64,000 bases of DNA from Siphonodentalium dalli (taxonomy: Eukaryota > Mollusca > Scaphopoda > Gadilida > Siphonodentaliidae): positions 179,965,956 through 180,029,955 of the forward strand of contig CP136063.1 in NCBI GenBank assembly GCA_032622095.1, read 5' to 3'. Under the pieces are notes generated by a model, which made no database searches, was not told the DNA's origin, and saw nothing but the letters and a program-made list of their open reading frames with translations. Position numbers and translations under genes: made by a program. Shown here in pieces: positions 23,101 through 34,096 of this stretch (positions are counted from its first letter, which is position 1; each line of letters opens with the position of its first letter).

Positions 23101-24933
23101 CAAGAAGTTTGGGTATATTATGCATTATGGTCTTCTACGCCTTAGCAGAAATGCATCCGTCAAATGTCGGGCTTTCAACATTCGAAGCCATATACAGAAG
23201 TTGTCCGGGTACGTCAGTGCATTAGATGAGTATGTGAATTGATGAACCATATATTGAGAAGTGGCTGTTTGGGAAGATCACCAGGTGTACACGTTGTTAT
23301 CCCCATTAGGTCACCAAAGCTGACAATACGCAGATATATATGTCCTTCTGAAAGCTAGTATACGCATCGACCGAATACCTTAATAGTGTATCGCACAAGA
23401 TGGCGCATATACCCCATATGTAGCATCTGAATTATACCATAATCTATACCACGAATGAAGCTCGCTAAGAATTCCAAGCTTTCGAAACCAACACGTGAGC
23501 TGGACACCGGCATATGTATTGTTTGCAACATTCCGATTAGTGGCACACTCCTACAAAGAAGAGTAGTGAACTGTTGTTGTGGGTGAGTTAGATTAATCTG
23601 ACGAAGAGACGGAAACGAGTCTAGATAATGCTGAATGTGGCAATTCAGAATAAGCTCAGGTACTGTTGTTTTGATTCTTGGAAGTCATATTATGACTATT
23701 CGGCGCACCTATATACGGTTACGGCCAGTATGAGCCCTTAGTGGAGAATGGATTTTGAAATGCCACATTGCGATTGTGGGTTTTCATCCTTCCAAAAGGC
23801 TACGACTTACATTGGAACTAATATATGGCTTATATAATGTACCGTTTCGTTTATACAAATCAATATTTTGACAAAAAGTTGAAATTAGTATGTGATAATA
23901 TTGGCTTCTTTTTAATTTCTGCCCGCCAGTTTCGCCGCCATATCGACTGAGTATCACTTGCCAAACCCTAATGAATTCATACATATCAACATGTAATCGT
24001 GGGTAGAAATCGCGAAAAAATAACGCCCATCCTAAGAAAGTAAGGAATGTAGGCGTGTTTTCAAATTTCGGTCGCCATTTTGGCCACGATCTTCGATTTG
24101 GAAAACCATTTCTTGCATGAGATATAAGGTAATTACTTCACCTCAGTATTTCCAACTCAACTGTACGCATGGATGGAGTTGTCTCGACAATAATGCCCAA
24201 TGATGTGAATATGAGGGAATTTCGGTGATTTTTCAAAATCTGTCCGCCATTGTGGGCGCCATTTTGCATTTGGGGGACTTTTATTTGAATATGGTACAAG
24301 GAAAGTTCTTCGCCTAAGTGTTCCCAACTTAAAATAGTAATCAGGTGTGGAGTTGTCATGACAATAATGCTCAATGATGTTAAAATCCGCGATTTTCGAC
24401 GATTTTTTATTTCTGGTGGCCATTTTGGCCGCCATCTTGGATTTGGGTAAATATTCCTCAACTGAGGTAAAATAGGAATCCTAGCTCGAGTATCTGCTGC
24501 AAATATATATGCATGGGTGTTGTTATAATAGCAATAACAAATATTGTAACATTTTCCCACAGAGACACACGAAAGGTGGTAACATGTCAGAAAAATAGCA
24601 TATTTTCATATTTCGGCGGCCATCTTGGCCGCCATATTGGATACTGGTGTCGGATTTGTGGCTAATTTGTAAGGGTTGTATATTAGCATAACGAATCGAG
24701 CGGAAAACAAGACCGCATGTGCTCTCATCTTTACTATAATGGCGATCAAAGAGACCTGGTGCATTTAAAACAAATGGCCGCCATGATGGACGCCATCTTG
24801 TCTGGAGTCTCTGCGGCCACTTTTGAAACAAGTGAAAAAAATTAGAGGAGACCTTAAGGAAGAAAATTAGTGGGGTGAAGTTAAGTCCTGGGGGGGGGGG
24901 GGGTGCAGAGGTCGACCAATATCTCCTGGACTA
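20150..24933. mobile_element. 4.8-kb foldback element, near-complete palindrome
   Basis: The outer ends are TAGTCCAGGAGATATTGGTC and GACCAATATCTCCTGGACTA, flanked by ACT on both sides (20147-20149 and 24934-24936), a possible 3-bp target duplication. Reverse-complement correspondence can be followed almost continuously inward. Matching pairs: GGCAAGATGGCGTCCATCATG at 20280 with 24795; CCGCTCGATTCGTTATGCTAA at 20380 with 24700; CTTAGGCGAAGAACTTTCCTTG at 20940 with 24310; the 21540-21700 stretch with 23600-23730; the ACTTCTCAATAGATGGTTCG stretch at 21850 with 23260; TGCTAGTTTGTGG at 22095 with 23005. The arms are about 2.1 kb each, the unmatched centre about 22290-22820. Numerous indels and substitutions separate the arms. 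All open frames inside are short and frame-broken; no transposase was recognised. Confidence 0.8.
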
Positions 24934-24936
24934 ACT

Positions 24937-27060
24937 GATTTCACTCATATGACTGGGAAATTATCTCCTTTAGTTCAAATGAGTTTAACCTGTCAGAAGC
25001 TGTTTTAATTGGAAAAAAATAGTCAATGCAGGTAAATATGAAGATTTGTGTTCAAATACCGGCTTATAGGCAATTGTCTACGGTACCACATACATGTACA
25101 TGCAATGGAATATCCAGGTAAGTGTGTGATGAGAGTATGCTAATATGTCTTCCTGTGTGGTCATATTCCATACTGCTAAATGGAAATTCTAATGCATCCA
25201 TATAGTGGACGAATACAGTAACCAAATAGACGCTGATATGTGCACATAAAACACTATTATAAGGCAAATGCATCGAATTTTACAAAAACAAATGACATAT
25301 CCCCTGTATATCCCCTGTATATCCAGTGAGATATAATTTCCCCCTGCTTCCCTGCAAGCTATTACATGAACCGAACATGTGTTTTGGCTATTTGGCTCTA
25401 ACACATTCTAAGCTCATACATCTCAGCAGGACAGTAGTAAACTCAATCTTGACTTTCGAGTCACTGTTGACATTATGTAGATATATCCATGACATATCAG
25501 TTGTTCAGCTTCAATTGAACTAGAGTTGACATATTCAGAAAATAAATACATATCTAGAGAGGTATTTGCCAAGCTGCAATTGGAAATATTATTTTATAAA
25601 TTGCTTATATCAAACCTAGATCATTGTGCGGGACACACACATACACACAATTCCATCATTTCTAACTATCTCCTCATTAGTCTGTCAACCAGAACATTAT
25701 CTGTCGTTATTCCATACAACTTGTGCTTAATCTATTGGAGCATCTTCTTTTATACTAAATGACAAGCAGTCACTATGCCAGACTTGGATACTTTAGGTGA
25801 TCAACAGATCATCTGAGTTGATAGACATGCAAATAATTCATTGATTAGCTTGATGCACTGATGAACATTATTTTCTAGCCATTCATAGTCACATTCATGT
25901 TTGAGACAGCTGCTCCTCGCTCTTTTTTCCGTGCACAATAATCTTGGCTTAAAGGTTTTTGTTTATTTATTTCAGTTTTACATTTCTCGACGCTTCTTTT
26001 GAAAGATGTCGGGAAGGAAGTTTTTCTTTCACCTCACCTCACAAGTCAGCTTGATGTGACCTCCACTGAGGCCCATATAATGTCCCGGTAACATAAATAA
26101 CGTGTTTTTGCAGTTATAATATGTTTTAAACTGTCACAAATGTCAAATATGTGCACAAAAGGTCGTTAGTAACACAAAATTGCATGAGGTTGTAAAAAAC
26201 ACGTTTTATTGCCTCTCGGACCACCCACCCACCCGGCATACATTCCTGCAATTTTTGTATTGCCCCCTCCCCATTCAGATTTCAAAATTTCTCATCCGGT
26301 GTGTACTGGTCCCATTTATGAGTACAATCAAAAACTGCTAATCAATTTAAGAAAATCAAATCGGAAGGGTGAATTTGACTACCAGTTGGAAATAACCAAA
26401 GCCAAAGTGTGTGTGTGTGGGAGGAGGGTACAAATGAATTTATTCAAACTTGTGTTTGGTCTGGTTCAAAGGGGAAACCAAATTGTTCCACACACGACAT
26501 GCGAGTATAAGAAGCCACAATTTGCTTCAATCAAATAAAAATAATTCCGCGCAGGCAAATCTCTGCCTGCACAGCGCTGATCGATCAATCGATAAGCAAA
26601 AGATTTGATAAATCCTCATGTTTTGTAAAGCTAGGCGTTTTACACTAAACTTCTGAACAGTTAGACCATGTATGCGTAGGCGTCACGGTCGTGTGAGTCC
26701 GGTGACTTTCGTTGGCAATGACAACACACGTTATAAATTACATGCACGTACGTGTTGTGGCAGAGCACGGGGTGTGTCTTAAGTGAGCCATCACTGCTGT
26801 CACAAAATATTTGTAAAGGCTCTGAGTCATGAATTTAATGGATACTGTATTCATGCAAACAGAAACAGCATGCGATTTCTGCATCCCTACACTAGTGGGC
26901 AAATATATTAAAACAAATGTGACCATCTCTAATCTTACAAACGAAGACTTAAATTATTATTAAAAACATAATATTAAACGGGTAAAACATGTAACAAAAT
27001 ATCACATACCATCCTGGGAAAGCATAGGTCAGATGTCATTGTGTAGCTTCATTACTTATA
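24937..27060. other. No gene; repeat remnant at 26200-26290
   Basis: Contains a fragment of the 16155-18420 family end (GGACCACCCACCCACCCGGC) and a small hairpin near 26555 (GCAGGCAAATCTCTGCCTGC). Open frames at 25326-25762 and 26209-26538 show no protein-like motifs. Confidence 0.45.
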
Positions 27061-27282
27061 CTTTTATTAATTCTTCAGGCATTGAAGAATTACGATAACA
27101 CTGAGTGTAATAACGATAGAGCGACGTTGAAACCTCCACGACCAATTACGGACTGAAAACCCCGCTAACATAGACAGAAGATATAGTGAGCGGATAAGAT
27201 ATCGGGCTAAGTTAAGAATATGAATATAGCAAAATTGAGAACAGAAATGCAAGAAATGTAGAGATGGAACAGCGCAAAATGA

Positions 27283-27413
27283 AATGGAACCAACCACGCA
27301 AAATGAAACGATTACGATGCGGTTATAAGATGTATATTAGAGCGTTAGGTTTTATGACTGAGTTAGTAGTATTAAAGGCATATAATGTTTGTATATAAAT
27401 TAGCACTGTTGCA
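27283..27413 (-). repeat. 3' LTR (partial call) of the Ty3/Gypsy element
   Basis: Direct repeat of 31143-31291: GAAATGGAACCAACCACGCAAAATG, TTAGGTTTTATGACTGAGTTAGTAG and TTAGCACT in the same order. On the minus strand the edge reads AGAGGGGAGAG (27414-27425, a likely polypurine tract) followed by TGCAACAGTGC, the expected LTR start. The outer edge below 27283 could not be fixed because the other LTR copy lacks that part; the LTR may extend to about 27050. Confidence 0.65.
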
Positions 27414-27969
27414 CTCTCCCCTCTGTTGACAAAATGACTTCCACGTCATTTAATCAAATACTGAAAGGAAAGTCTCTTATAGACATGACTTTCAAACTCT
27501 ACAACTGATAATGGAAAATTATCATCTATAACATTCTCATACACGGAGATAACCTGGACACCGACCTATCCTCAGAACTGAAAATATATATTATATTCTA
27601 ATTTCAAACTAATCCACTAAACTGACTCTTCAGTATCTGGCTTAGACAGTAAACAACGTGAATATATCACAATACCGCTGAAATGGAATCACCGCTGATT
27701 CATCTGAGAACTTCAATCATTAATACACACAAATCAACAGAAATATGTTAAAATTATAATCATACGAAAAAAGCAAAACAATATCACCTCACAGAGTATA
27801 TTTTATAAAGAATTCCTTGAAAACTGGTGCCTCATGTGAGTTTTTGCTACACTGGATCGTCAGCTGGAATAACTGGAAATACCTCTGATCATACGAAATA
27901 GCAATACATAATATCAATACATAATTGATAAAAGAATCAATTTTAAAAACAAGAACATGGTATTCAGCG

Positions 27970-28641
27970 CTAACACGGCAGGGCAATCCCTATTTCCAAT
28001 GATATCACATACCATTTTGAAAATGACAATATGAGTGATATGGAATCATTGAACATAAGTGAACTGAATAGGAAATCGTATTCATCCAAGATAGTCATCA
28101 GAATGGATTGAAAAACATCTGGAGCTACCTTGATGCAAATCTGATCTTGCATAAGCTTTCGTAACAACTTATTTTTGTACTCATATTTTCCACCTGAAAT
28201 GGGCTGCATGTTATTGGATACATAATCACCCATCTATGATGGAGGTTTCTTTGATCTACTAGATTTCCTAGGTACTGGTTTTGGTCTGGACTCTGAAAGA
28301 GAAATACTTTCTCTATCTCCACCTTGATTACTACTTGAGGCACCATCATCACTTGAAACATTCACTTTCGCATCATCAACGTCACAATCAACAACATTAT
28401 CTTCTGCAATAGATGATAAAGGTACACGGAAAATATCAAAAACTTGATCATCGTTATTCTCATCAGCCTCATTATTTTTGCTATCACCTGTGGAACGATG
28501 TTCAAGTTGACCTGTCGAATCCTGTGTAGCTGAAATATGAACATAATTACTGTCATCACCGACATAAGTTTCAACTTCCCTCAACTCATCCATTGGAGTG
28601 CGGTCGTCACCACAGGAAGAAGAAATACCACCAGCCTCCAA
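27970..28641 (-). pseudogene. Gypsy pol C-terminal Ser/acidic tail
   Basis: A low-complexity, Ser/Asp/Glu-rich region ending in a basic, proline-containing motif (RPKPVPRKSSRSKKPPS), as often seen after the integrase in invertebrate Gypsy polyproteins. A TAG at 28234-28236 interrupts the frame, which then continues with MGDYVSNN. Not expected to be expressed. Confidence 0.6.
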
Positions 28642-28774
28642 TCTAGCTGGAAAGTCGTCACCACTGCATTAGGAGTATAATTTATATCTGCAACGCCCTG
28701 TGGAACAAACATAATCACCGACTCTTCATCTGAACCATCTATATGGTCTGAACCATCTATATGCTCTGAACCAT

Positions 28775-29131
28775 TTACATGGTTATCACTAACTTCATCA
28801 CGTGAAGTATCACAACCAGTACCTGTAATACGACGTTTCCACAACTTATGCTCTGGGGTGGGATAACGGGATCTACAATTGGGACTTCAGCATCTCCCTG
28901 TTCAAGGGGAGATTTCTGGGTTGGGTCGTCAACTGGAAAGTCAAAGGGTAAATAACCAATAAGCAACAAGTGGTTCCTATGTAAAGTTCTTTGCTTTCCA
29001 CTGTCATCTTCTAAATTAAAAACCGGAATGTCACAATTGAGTTGGGATTTCACAGTATAAACTTCAGAATCATATTTGTCTGCCAACTTATGTCTGCCTT
29101 CGAAAGCTAATATCTTTACTAAGACTGTCAC
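28775..29131 (-). pseudogene. Gypsy integrase C-terminal domain
   Basis: Residues around VLVKILAFEGRHKLADKY, a short gap, then RTLHRNHLLLIG match the conserved end of Gypsy integrases (hydrophobic strand, G.HKLAD, then TLHRN.LLP.G). It is in a different frame from the integrase core, which stops at 29128; the two overlap by a few bases, so a one-base indel separates them. Confidence 0.8.
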
Positions 29132-29847
29132 ATACGTGTATAGTCACACCACGAAACTTTTCGATTATAATACTTGGCATTACCACTCGGAGCACCAGAC
29201 ATAGATTTGGATGCTAATCTGTAAGAATCAGAAAGTCTCTGTCTAAGCTCTGAAACATAATCACAGTAAGAAGATTGATCAGAATCAGGCTTATTGAGAC
29301 CAAATAAAACATCCAGAGGTAAAAGTGGTTCTCTTCCGAACATCAACTGAAAAGGAGCATAACCAGTAGGCTCATGCCTAGTACAATAGCAAGCATGAAC
29401 AAGAGGACCTATATGAGATTTCCAATCACGTTTCTGGTCAGGATTAAGAGTACCTAACATACTAATTTGTGTGCGATTAAATCGCTCTGTAACACAATTC
29501 CCCATCGGATGACAAGGAGTAGTTCGAGACTTCTTGATGCTGCAAAGTTGACAAAGTTCAGAAATAAGTTGAGATTCAAAATTAGCTCCTTGGTCACTAT
29601 GAATACGTAGAGGATAACCATAATGAATAAAGAAATTGTTAAACAATACATCAGCAGTAGTATTTGGGGTCATGTTCCTTGTAGGATAAGCCTGTGCATA
29701 TTTAGTAAATTGATCTGTCATAACAAGAACATATTGGTAACCACATTTTGAACAATACAGAGAAAGAAAATCAAAGCAAACCAGTTCAAGGAGTTGAGAA
29801 GTAGTGATGGATACCAAAGGAACTCTGAAATTGGGATTAGTTTTCAC
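29128..29847 (-). pseudogene. Gypsy integrase catalytic core
   Basis: A 239-codon frame, the longest intact pol piece. The DDE triad is present: Asp26 in VCFDFL, Asp85 in HSDQGANFES and Glu121 in TERFNRT, giving the retroviral-type D,D-35-E spacing. FTKYAQAYPT and HPMGN motifs are also in place, so the core itself is intact even though the surrounding pol is broken. The frame ends in TGA just before the C-terminal domain. Confidence 0.92.
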
Positions 29848-29992
29848 TCGAAGACATCTATTGTACCAAACGTGTTAGGGCAAGTAATTGGTTAATCGCT
29901 ATATAAAACTGGTAATTATTTATTAACTATGACAATGCTTTATCCAGTCATGCACAGTCAATACCTGGAAAATAAAACCCTTCTTTCACGAG

Positions 29993-30259
29993 TTAAACTG
30001 TTCTGTCGCGACCTGGATGTCCTATATCATTATGTAGTGGTTTTAGAACAATCTGTGAATGTGGTAAAACAAGCTGAGTGGTGGTTTTACCATTAAAAGT
30101 GTACTCTCTATAAAAGAACTCCACACTGCAACCTAAGCTTAGAAAAGTGTATACAAATGCTGAATGAAGCTTAGAAGGGAGAATGGACTTTCTCTTTGGG
30201 CATCTATTTCTTCTCACGGCTGACAACCATACTGACAATACATCATCTCTTTCCTGCAA
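29993..30259 (-). pseudogene. Gypsy H2C2 zinc-finger region, first half
   Basis: Contains LVLPHSQIVLKPLHNDIGHPG, the typical start of the integrase zinc finger (H...H), then breaks before the cysteine pair. About 140 degenerate bases separate it from the integrase core. The frame begins without an ATG, in keeping with its place inside pol. Confidence 0.75.
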
Positions 30260-30265
30260 TATTCT

Positions 30266-31133
30266 TCAATCCTTATAATTCATTTCATCAAGATCTAGAC
30301 CTACATCATCTTGAACAGAATTTAAAACATCAGAGCTCCAACATAAACTTTCAACAAAAGGCTGCTGAAACTGCAGTGAATTACAAATAACTTGCACTGA
30401 TTCATTTGTAATAATATCTGGAGGTGTATCCAACCTGGATAAGGCATCTGCATCGGAATTAGATTTACCGGGTCTGTAAACAATATCATTTAAAAGAACA
30501 TAAGGCTGGTAACCATCTCTGTCCAGTGGCATCTAACTTAGCTGAAGTTAAAACATGTGTTAAGGGATTGTTATCAGTATACACTACAAAATAATTACCA
30601 TATAATTAGTCATAAACCTTTTTTGTAACTGCCCACTTTAAAGCTAAAAATTCTAATTTATGTGCCGGGTAATTCTTTTCTGATGCTGTAGTTCCTCGGC
30701 TGCCATACGCGATAACCCTCTTCATGCCATCTTACTCTTGGTAAAGGACGCAACCTAAACCATGGTGGGATGCATCAGTATGGACTTCAAAGGGCCTGCT
30801 GTAATCGGGGTAACCTAAAATTGGGGGATTAGAAAGACGTTCTTTCAAATTATCAAAAGCAGACTGCTGCTCCTCCCATTTCCATGTAAAAGAGGATTTA
30901 ACCTTGTTTTTTGGCTTCTTAGTATTCGTAGGGTGGGGGAGTAAATATGTCAAGGGCTTAGCAATCCTAGCAAAGTTAGGACAATATTTTCTACAGAAAC
31001 CTCCAAAGCAAAGAAATGATCGCAATTGATCAGGGTACTTGGGAACTGGCCAGTTGACAATTTTTTCAACTTTCGCAGGATCCGTCTCGATACCCTTCTC
31101 TGGAACTACATGGCCTATATATGAGACAAGGCG
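30266..31133 (-). pseudogene. Gypsy reverse-transcriptase end and RNase H
   Basis: The first frame (31133-30732) carries VSYIGHVVPEKGI, LRSFLCFGGFCRKYCPNFA and the RNase H start FEVHTDASHHGLG. The middle (30730-30535) reads, with a stop and frame changes, through AHKLEFLALKWAV and VYTDNNPLTHVL. The last frame (30532-30266) has YRPGKSNSDADALSR, the end of RNase H. The YxDD-bearing palm domain of the RT is absent. Confidence 0.88.
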
Positions 31134-31142
31134 CATGAAATG

Positions 31143-31291
31143 TGAAATGGAACCAAACACGCAAAATGAAATGAATACGATGCGGCTATAATATGTATAG
31201 TATTGCGTTAGGTTTTATAGCTGAGTTAGTAGTATGTAGGCTACAACATTATAGGCATATACTGTTTTGTATATAAAATAGCACTCTCACA
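31143..31291 (-). repeat. 5' LTR remnant of the Ty3/Gypsy element
   Basis: Direct repeat of 27283-27413 with several substitutions and a roughly 15-base insertion near 31240. The outer edge reads TGTGAGAGTGC on the minus strand. Divergence between the two LTRs points to an old insertion. Confidence 0.65.
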
Positions 31292-31309
31292 CTGTGTCTG
31301 ATCCTGGCA

Positions 31310-31750
31310 ATTATGTACCTATATTACGCTGTTTACAGCTTAAAGCAGCTATTGTATTATGTGTTTTCGTCCAACGAGGTTTGGTTTCGAACAGAGTTGT
31401 ATATGCATACAAATCTATTTACCGCGAAGTGCACGTGTGCACTGCCTCCAGAAACACGAACCGTATCAAGGCACGTGGTTTTGTTCTCATTAGAGGGCTA
31501 TTATAAAGAAAAACGTTCTTTTTGTCTCATTTATCGAGATTTATCGGAATTGGTCATCCGTATTAAAGTAGTTCATCCTCGTGTATTTCAAATTGTATAT
31601 AAGTCGGTTAATCACGAATCTATTAGGATTGACTGAATATGAATCCTTCTGTACTTGTTTTATCTTTTTGTCTATCTGTCATCTGAATATAATGAGCATC
31701 CCTCCGGGTGAATAATATACGATTCTAATGTATATACTGTTATAACTGGA
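31310..31750 (+). repeat. Interspersed repeat, relative of 5150-5790
   Basis: Has CACGTGGTTTTGTTCTCATT, TTTGTCTCATTTATCGAG and GAATCCTTCTGTACTTGT in the order seen at 5150. It lacks the roughly 280 bases with the hairpin present there. The overlapping open frames are not protein-like. Confidence 0.55.
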
Positions 31751-32992
31751 ATAATCAATTTAGTAAAGGCGTTAACGATGTATTTATAGTTCCAGACTTC
31801 CAGTTGCAACAACAAACAACTCTATTCCAACACAGATTTGTTTCGGTGAAAATAAAATATGACATTTAAACTAGAGACCTACCGAAGAATGTAGTTATTG
31901 TTGTGTCTTTAAAAACATGGAAACAACATACAATAAAATTGCAAGATACACATTACAATGGTGAATTGAAATTAAAATATTAATACAAAATTGTAATATT
32001 AAAGCACCAAAGGCGTTGGTTGTAGGTTATAATCTAGAAATATAATTCCTCAAGAATATAATAACATTATTGTAGCTAGAGGAAATTAATTTCTTGTGCC
32101 AACATCAAACTATCAGAAAAAAATTAACCTATTTTAGTCTGAATTTTCCAACGGATGTTGTGTCAGCCATAAAATTTCCAGTTGTTAAACTTTTAGAATG
32201 AATTTTGGGGATGAGACACAAACATCCCTCATGACGGCACCTTCCTGCTTGCTTTAAAGAGAGAAAATATGGCACTCACAGTGAGTAAATGTAAAAAACA
32301 TCACCACCAAGAAGAATGTGGAGAAATAGATTAACGTTCATATATTCATTATTAATAGTTCTCCAATTATAACGAAATTTCGGGTGTAGAAATAATTGTT
32401 ATGCAGTGATTTGGCGAGAAAGATCGCTAATCGTATTGTAAGTTCAAATAAATAAGTTCAAATTATTCTGAACATGATTTTTTGGATTATATTTTTCAAT
32501 GCTTTTGATATTTTCCAATGTTTACTGTCAAGTTTTTGGTATCTTATTTGACTAATTGGACTTTTATCGGTAATTTCACTGAAACAGTTGTTTCACATAC
32601 TTTTATAAAATTTATATTGTTTGGCATGAACCCACTTCGAATGCATTTGGGGGTCCCTTTATATAAGTCTAATACCCGACAAAAAATCAACAGATCTCTT
32701 CAGAACTTATTTTCATTTTGAGAATTAAAACCTGTCTAGAGTCGGCAAAGTATCTTTCATCACATTGAAGTAATTCCCAGTGACGACAATATAAGTACGA
32801 GACGTCAGCGATGAAAATGAATATGGTCAATTATGGTGAGAGTGAATTCCGATTATCTTGTCAGTTTCTTATATTGGAAATGTCAATCCCTGAGAATATA
32901 TAGTTGTCGGTTGATATGGTAACAGTGTTGTTTGAGTGTAGTTCGCAGTCGGTTGAGACTGATCGGTCGTCATAAAATGAGTTCGGATGCTA
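31751..32992. other. No gene; repeat similarity at 31790-31860
   Basis: 31790-31860 (TTCCAGACTTCCAGTTGCAACAAC, then TTTCGGTGAAAA) resembles 14090-14150. Otherwise AT-rich with no recognisable gene. Confidence 0.45.
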
Positions 32993-32996
32993 ATAA

Positions 32997-33887
32997 CACG
33001 CTGGTCATCCTATATATAATACCCACTGCGGGCAAATATTGAGTAAACCCCGTTGTGGGCACGAACGAAGAGTATAGGTATGTTTGTTTTGAGGGATATT
33101 TTTTTAATAATTGTTTTGTTTTTTTCAGACACAACTCCGGATCCACAAGGTTCGTGATGAACCCAGGTTCAACAAAATGCTAACAGTTCGACGAATAAAG
33201 CTCATAAAGTTATGAAATGCGCGATGCAGTGTGATAATATGCTTCCCTGCTTCAATTTTGTGTGTTTTCAGCTTCAAGATGAGTGCGTGGTGATAAACTT
33301 GGACAACGTTGGCAACGTTCCATTTCTATAGATAGTTTAGGAAACTAAATCTACAATCACAGTGGAATTTGTTGCATTTAAGTAGGATAATATTGACAAT
33401 TGCATGTGACAATCAATGGTGTCGGAGTAAAACCCGATGCAGTCGGTATGTTTGGAAAGATGTCTTTATTCCAGTTACTGGATAGGGATTTGGGGTTTTT
33501 ATTATCAAAACACGTCACGGGTAGTGTGTCCCATATAGACTGATCAATGTTTGAAAAAAAATTCTCGACAAGTATCTGCAGTGAATGTTTTGCTGAATGA
33601 AACTTAAATATACCCCCGAAATTCCGAATGTGCTCGACTAAGATTGTGTTTTTCTCGAGAACTGATATCTGAATTTCCTCTGAACGCCTGCCACATCATA
33701 AACAGGCACTACCTATCATATACGTCTTCCATTGGTTGGTATAACTTCTAAATTGACTACTTTTAACTAATTAGATTGACGCAGGTGTGGAAAACTCTTA
33801 ACAGTTGTAGCCCGATGTGCGGTTTACTGCATGACGCCCGCAGCGGGGTTTACTGCCCGCAGCGAGGATTATAGGACGACCAGCGTG
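32997..33887. mobile_element. TIR element with ATAA flanks
   Basis: Ends CACGCTGGTCATCCTA and TAGGACGACCAGCGTG are inverted; further in, CTGCGGGCA and AGTAAACCCCG are matched by CGGGGTTTACTGCCCGCAG. ATAA lies outside both ends (32993-32996 and 33888-33891), a possible 4-bp duplication. About 891 bp with no transposase. Confidence 0.65.
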
Positions 33888-34096
33888 ATAACGGATTCCA
33901 TGCAACATTCATATATATTCAGAATTATTTTTCTAATACCTTTAAAGTTTTGAGTACGTCTACGAAAAGGTAGACAAATATGCTTACACAACTCTGAAAT
34001 TCAAATTTAAATTAAATGCTGCAGTATGAGCTGACGTATAGCCCATTTATTGCTACCAGTCTCAGTACAAATTTCAGACCCACAATATATACAATA

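Larger units (their letters stand above)
27283..31291 (-). mobile_element. Ty3/Gypsy LTR retrotransposon, degenerate and internally deleted
   Basis: Minus-strand order from 31291 down: LTR, end of reverse transcriptase, RNase H, H2C2 zinc finger, integrase core, integrase C-terminal region, Ser/acid-rich tail, polypurine tract, LTR. That is the Ty3/Gypsy pol order. Gag, protease and most of the reverse transcriptase are missing: the RT remnant begins within a few bases of the LTR at about 31135, so one deletion removed roughly the first half of the element, including the primer-binding site. Several frameshifts and stops interrupt the rest. Confidence 0.9.
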
